NCBI GenBank assembly: GCA_009785335.1
Contig: WQWM01000006.1
Location: 1-64,000, forward strand
DNA: 64,000 nucleotides
Source: Oscillospiraceae bacterium
GTDB taxonomy: Bacteria > Bacillota > Clostridia > Oscillospirales > Acutalibacteraceae
Reading direction: 5' to 3'
The notes below the pieces were generated by a model. That model saw nothing but the letters and a program-made list of their open reading frames with translations. It did not search any database and had not been told where the DNA came from. The position numbers and the translations under genes are program-made. Every line of letters begins with the position of its first letter. The first letter of the stretch is position 1. Positions 60,794-64,000 of the stretch are shown here, piece after piece.

Positions 60794-62278
60794 TTAAACG
60801 GTCATTTCTTCTTCAATTTGTTCGGCGGCGGCACGCCGTGCAACCATATCTTGCTGCACCTGCATCCGCAGCGATTCCGGGTAGTGCATGCACAACAGCG
60901 GGATGAGCGATATGGCCAGACCAATGACTGGCCCCAGACGAAACACCGGCCAAATCCAGCGATTGAAGTGCGCGTTTTGCGGCCGCCCCAGCGGAATCAA
61001 TTCGGCGTCATATTGCAGCCAGCGGAGGGTATATCCCATGATGAAGCTGCGCATGGCGTTGCCCATTTTGCTCATGAGATTGCGCATGCTCATGGTAATG
61101 CCCTCGGTGCGGCGGTCGATTTTCCATTCTACATACTCCACGCTGTCAGCCGTGAGGCTGCGCTGGGCAATGCTGAACAAGCTGCCGGGCAGGTTCGCAA
61201 TGCCATCAAGCACAAACACAAGCGCAAGCGCCCAAAACGAATGCACGCCCACAAAGAATCCCGCCACACCCATAATAATACTCGCCACGCGCGCGATAAT
61301 CAGCACGCGTTTCATGCCGCCAAGACGATCTGCGATTTTGGTGGCAAAGAATTTCATCGCCATGCCAGGCAGCATCGTAATTGCGCCCAGCACAACAAAT
61401 GCTGTACCGGCGGAGATCTCTGTTCCGAACACGGTGTAGCTCATTTGCTGAAAGATGAAGACATCACCCACGCGCGGCGAAAGTTGGCCGAGCAGCTCGC
61501 TGGCAAAAAACAACATGATGATGTGGTTATGCCGCAGTGTGCGCACGTTAGCCCACAGGTCTTTCACTTTTTCACCGAGGGTGGTTGTGATTGGCCTGGG
61601 GCTGGTGACACGTTCGGTCATGCCCATGGCGGTGAGCGACTGAAAGCCGCCGCCCAAACACAGCACCAGCGCGAAAATTAGATATACCTGCTGTTGATTA
61701 AGGCCCATCACACCACCGCCGGCAAGCATCGGCAACGTGAGGGTGGGGAGTAATCCGCCGAATGTGCCGCCAAGATCTGCCCACTGCGCCACACGTGCGC
61801 GCTGGCTAGCGTGGCCACTCACAGCGGCAGTCATGCCCCAAATGGCGGCATCGCGGAAGGAATAGAAAATGTCGCCCAAAATGTAGACAATGGAGATGTA
61901 AATCAGGGTCATGCTCTGGCTAGGGAAGCCCCAGTTGACAAACAGCAGAAAAGCCAGAATCGCGATGGGTGGCGAGGTGTATTTAATCCACGGCAGCAAC
62001 TTGCGGCCGTCGCGAAAGCGATAGCTGTCGATCATCGCGCCGGCGATGGGGTCGGTCACGGCATCGAAAAACCGCTTTGCGCCCAATAGCGTGCCAACAA
62101 TGCGTTCATCCAGCATCAGCACATTGGTGCAAAAGTGAAAGAAACGGTCGCCGCTGGTCATGTTGTTCAGATGGCTTTGCCCCCACAGCGCGAACAACAG
62201 GTCGCTCAGCTCGCGGCGCGGAACTTCATCTGGGTGTTCCACGTCTGTGCTACGCAGCCAGCGGATTGGGTTGATCAT
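60794..62278 (-). CDS. GPH/MFS_2-type sugar:cation symporter, second copy
   Basis: About 494 residues with ~12 membrane segments. AKRFFDAVTDPIAGAMIDSYRFRDGRK is the signature cytoplasmic loop of the glycoside-pentoside-hexuronide group; late VEYVEWKIDRRTEGITMSMRNLMSKMG is shared with the symporter at 10837-12438. Probably takes up sugars for the nearby glycosidases. The ATG at 62278 or GTG at 62284 both follow gaggggaggagcg; I use ATG. Confidence 0.85.
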   Translation of the reverse strand: MINPIRWLRSTDVEHPDEVPRRELSDLLFALWGQSHLNNMTSGDRFFHFCTNVLMLDERIVGTLLGAKRFFDAVTDPIAGAMIDSYRFRDGRKLLPWIKYTSPPIAILAFLLFVNWGFPSQSMTLIYISIVYILGDIFYSFRDAAIWGMTAAVSGHASQRARVAQWADLGGTFGGLLPTLTLPMLAGGGVMGLNQQQVYLIFALVLCLGGGFQSLTAMGMTERVTSPRPITTTLGEKVKDLWANVRTLRHNHIIMLFFASELLGQLSPRVGDVFIFQQMSYTVFGTEISAGTAFVVLGAITMLPGMAMKFFATKIADRLGGMKRVLIIARVASIIMGVAGFFVGVHSFWALALVFVLDGIANLPGSLFSIAQRSLTADSVEYVEWKIDRRTEGITMSMRNLMSKMGNAMRSFIMGYTLRWLQYDAELIPLGRPQNAHFNRWIWPVFRLGPVIGLAISLIPLLCMHYPESLRMQVQQDMVARRAAAEQIEEEMTV

Positions 62279-62331
62279 GAGCACCGCTCCTCCCCTCTTG
62301 TTCTATGCAAGCTATAGCGTGAGGCTGTTGG

Positions 62332-64000
62332 TTACATCCCCCGCGGATTGGTCAGCATCACTGTGTGCGTATTCCCCCATGTGGCTGGGCTGCCGGCAAA
62401 GTTGCGATGCCGAAGCACCACTCTGTCGGGCAGCACTTGCACATAAACGCCGCGACCCAAGCCATCGGTTTCGCCGAAGTAGGGCGCATTGACTCGAGTG
62501 AAGGCATGTGGGTGGTTTCCGCCTGCATGGTTGTTGACCGAAAATGCCCAGTGCGTGTGCCCATGGAAGAAAAACACGTCCGGGTATTGCCTGATGATGC
62601 TTTCCACTTCCGCTGCTATATTTGCTCCACCTGGGTGCAGACGAAGCCTGTCATGCGACATGTGCGAGAAAATGAAAATGGGTTTGCCGGGCGGGGAGCT
62701 GGCCAACGCGGCGCGCAGGAGATTTAGCTGATGGTTGCTCGTGGGTTGGTAGGTTTGACCGCCTGTGTTTGCGACTTCGGGCCCCAACACAATGAAGGTG
62801 TAACCATTCACTTGCCTGTTCTCGAAAACTGGGGGATTCATTTGATTGATGGGCAAGCCAGTGAAACCGCGATAACGAATGGAGGAGCCGTTATTATTAA
62901 GATGTCGATCCAAGCCCGTGGCAAAACCAACGCTATCTAAATCGTGGTTACCCAAAACCACAAAATGATTTTGAGGTGCAATTTTGTTTTCGCCTGCATT
63001 CAGCGCATAGAACAAATAATGCTGTTCTCTATCTGCACCATCTGTGTTGTCACCCAGGATAATCAGGGCATCGTTTGGCATTATGCCAGCACCATCAAGT
63101 GCACGCAAGAGTGCATTGAAGCGGATTCGGCCGTTTGTCGATAGCCCATAGCTAGGGAGAGGCGTCCAACTCCAGCCTGTATTCATGTGAACATCAGCAA
63201 AGACAGAGAAACTCAGCGGCGGCAATGGCGCTTGTTCTGGCGTGGCATCAAATGGCCAGCCTGTGCGAATGATGGTATCATCGCCGGGAGGAAGCGGACC
63301 AAGATATTTGATGAATGCAAAGCCATTGAAGCCGTTGTTTTGAAACGCGCTTTGAATTTGTCCGTCATTCAAGCGCAATTCACCGCTAATGGTGTTGCCA
63401 ACATAATTTTCACCAGTGGGTCTGGCACTCCTGCGGTAGCGATTCGGTCTCACGCGCGAAGTAGTGTACATGTTGTACTCATTGTTGGGGAGCGTGACAA
63501 ATGGGTTGAAGTAAACGGAGTTAATGATTCCCGCTGGCAGTGGCTGCACATCATGGCGCACAAATGAAGAACCGCCGCCGCCGCCACCTTTCCAGCGATT
63601 TCCAGCTCCATCTCCAAGTCGTTCACCGCCGCCGCCGCCAAAAAAACCACCGCCGCCGCCGCCGCCGTGACCCGGCGCACCGCCACCACCCTGCAGTGCT
63701 GTGCCGCTTGTGCCTGGTTGCGTCCAGCCACCCTCACCGCCTTGCGTTGTACCACCACCGCCACCACCATTGCCTTCGGTTCTGGGTGGGCGTAAGTGCC
63801 CGCGGCTTTTGTTTCTGATATTCACTTGGGCAGGATTCCCTCCCGCCAGACCGCCACTGATTCTGCCATTAACACCGCCGCTGTTAATCGCAACGGTGCC
63901 TGTTTGCCCAGCAGCACTGCCATTGAGCGCAGGATTAAACGCATCACCCAAAGGTCCAGCACCGCCAGCATGGCCGCCGCGGCTGTTTGGGTCTGTATTG
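62332..64000 (-). CDS. Glycine-rich secreted metallophosphoesterase, 5' end outside window
   Basis: The reading frame is open to the right edge of the window, so the N-terminus is missing; at least 555 residues are seen. The first ~130 are glycine-rich (runs of 5-7 Gly, GNGGGGGGTTQGGEGG, KGGGGGGSSFV), the pattern of an ALK/Gly-rich beta domain, then a linker and, from about residue 260, a calcineurin-like domain: SVFADVHMN, ILGDNTDGADRE, VLGNHDLD, FSHMSHDR and FHGHTHWAF. All metal ligands appear present. Likely an exported phosphoesterase. Confidence 0.8.
   Translation of the reverse strand, partial: NTDPNSRGGHAGGAGPLGDAFNPALNGSAAGQTGTVAINSGGVNGRISGGLAGGNPAQVNIRNKSRGHLRPPRTEGNGGGGGGTTQGGEGGWTQPGTSGTALQGGGGAPGHGGGGGGGFFGGGGGERLGDGAGNRWKGGGGGGSSFVRHDVQPLPAGIINSVYFNPFVTLPNNEYNMYTTSRVRPNRYRRSARPTGENYVGNTISGELRLNDGQIQSAFQNNGFNGFAFIKYLGPLPPGDDTIIRTGWPFDATPEQAPLPPLSFSVFADVHMNTGWSWTPLPSYGLSTNGRIRFNALLRALDGAGIMPNDALIILGDNTDGADREQHYLFYALNAGENKIAPQNHFVVLGNHDLDSVGFATGLDRHLNNNGSSIRYRGFTGLPINQMNPPVFENRQVNGYTFIVLGPEVANTGGQTYQPTSNHQLNLLRAALASSPPGKPIFIFSHMSHDRLRLHPGGANIAAEVESIIRQYPDVFFFHGHTHWAFSVNNHAGGNHPHAFTRVNAPYFGETDGLGRGVYVQVLPDRVVLRHRNFAGSPATWGNTHTVMLTNPRGM

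Overview
The window looks like a chromosomal segment of an anaerobic Clostridia-type Firmicute. The pointers are a SCIFF peptide with its radical SAM maturase, an anaerobic ribonucleotide reductase activase (NrdG), a type III glutamine synthetase, a split transketolase, and a Gram-positive cell-division cluster (SepF, YggS, DivIVA, LspA, RluD). Promoters are close to consensus (TTGACA, 17-18 bp, TATAAT) and ribosome binding sites are strong GGAGG types. I see no rRNA, tRNA, CRISPR array, insertion sequence or phage genes. Genus and species cannot be named from the sequence alone.

Layout. 1-3.8 kb: a large RHS-core protein with three ~300-residue repeats and a C-terminal zinc-protease (metzincin-like) domain. 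4.2-21.1 kb: plant-sugar and sulfur/nitrogen metabolism (araA, mnmA, a URO-D family methyltransferase, metY, cysK, a GPH-type sugar symporter, a GH4 glycosidase, a HAD phosphatase, a GH106-like rhamnosidase, glnN). 21.4-33.1 kb, minus strand: cell-division and envelope cluster, with transketolase and an MNT-HEPN pair. 33.3-38.9 kb, minus strand: flavoprotein cluster (GlpA-like with BFD domain, a pyridine-nucleotide/FAD oxidoreductase, DUF1667, alkyl-DHAP-synthase-like). 39.2-48.3 kb: SPFH protein, collagen-like protein, surface protein, divergent LigD/Ku end-joining pair, GH30, YigZ. 48.4-52 kb: serC, serA, small secreted and RNA-binding proteins. 52-54.8 kb: three tandem GIN-domain lipoproteins. 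54.8-60.8 kb: serine hydrolase, NrdG, secreted protein, GH2 beta-galactosidase, SCIFF system. 60.8-64 kb: second GPH-type symporter and a glycine-rich secreted phosphoesterase cut by the window edge.

The most striking property is a dense mosaic of short palindromic repeats between almost all genes. I name them here: A, T-rich hairpins with compensatory arm changes; B, inverted-arm elements with core cgctccgcgagcc, one of which folds as a perfect four-way junction; C, cctccccc/gggggagg elements; D, gtaggggcgg hairpins; E, ~54 bp elements with cagcgaagcg and ccaccgcaggtgg; F, a palindrome (aaatgcaagcattt) nested inside B and C. Copies or fragments of these repeats also sit in frame inside conserved enzymes (RluD, LigD, the GH106-like enzyme twice, YggS, ScfB) and add short peptides such as AQRSDGAPPQ. 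This resembles, but is sequence-distinct from, the protein-coding palindromic elements known from Rickettsia, and is the best candidate here for an undescribed system.

Functionally, the secreted/cytoplasmic glycosidases (GH2, GH4, GH30, GH106-like), arabinose isomerase and two cation symporters indicate growth on plant cell-wall oligosaccharides. Serine (SerC/SerA), cysteine (CysK) and homocysteine (MetY) synthesis are present. All functional calls come from reading motifs by eye; no database search was possible.
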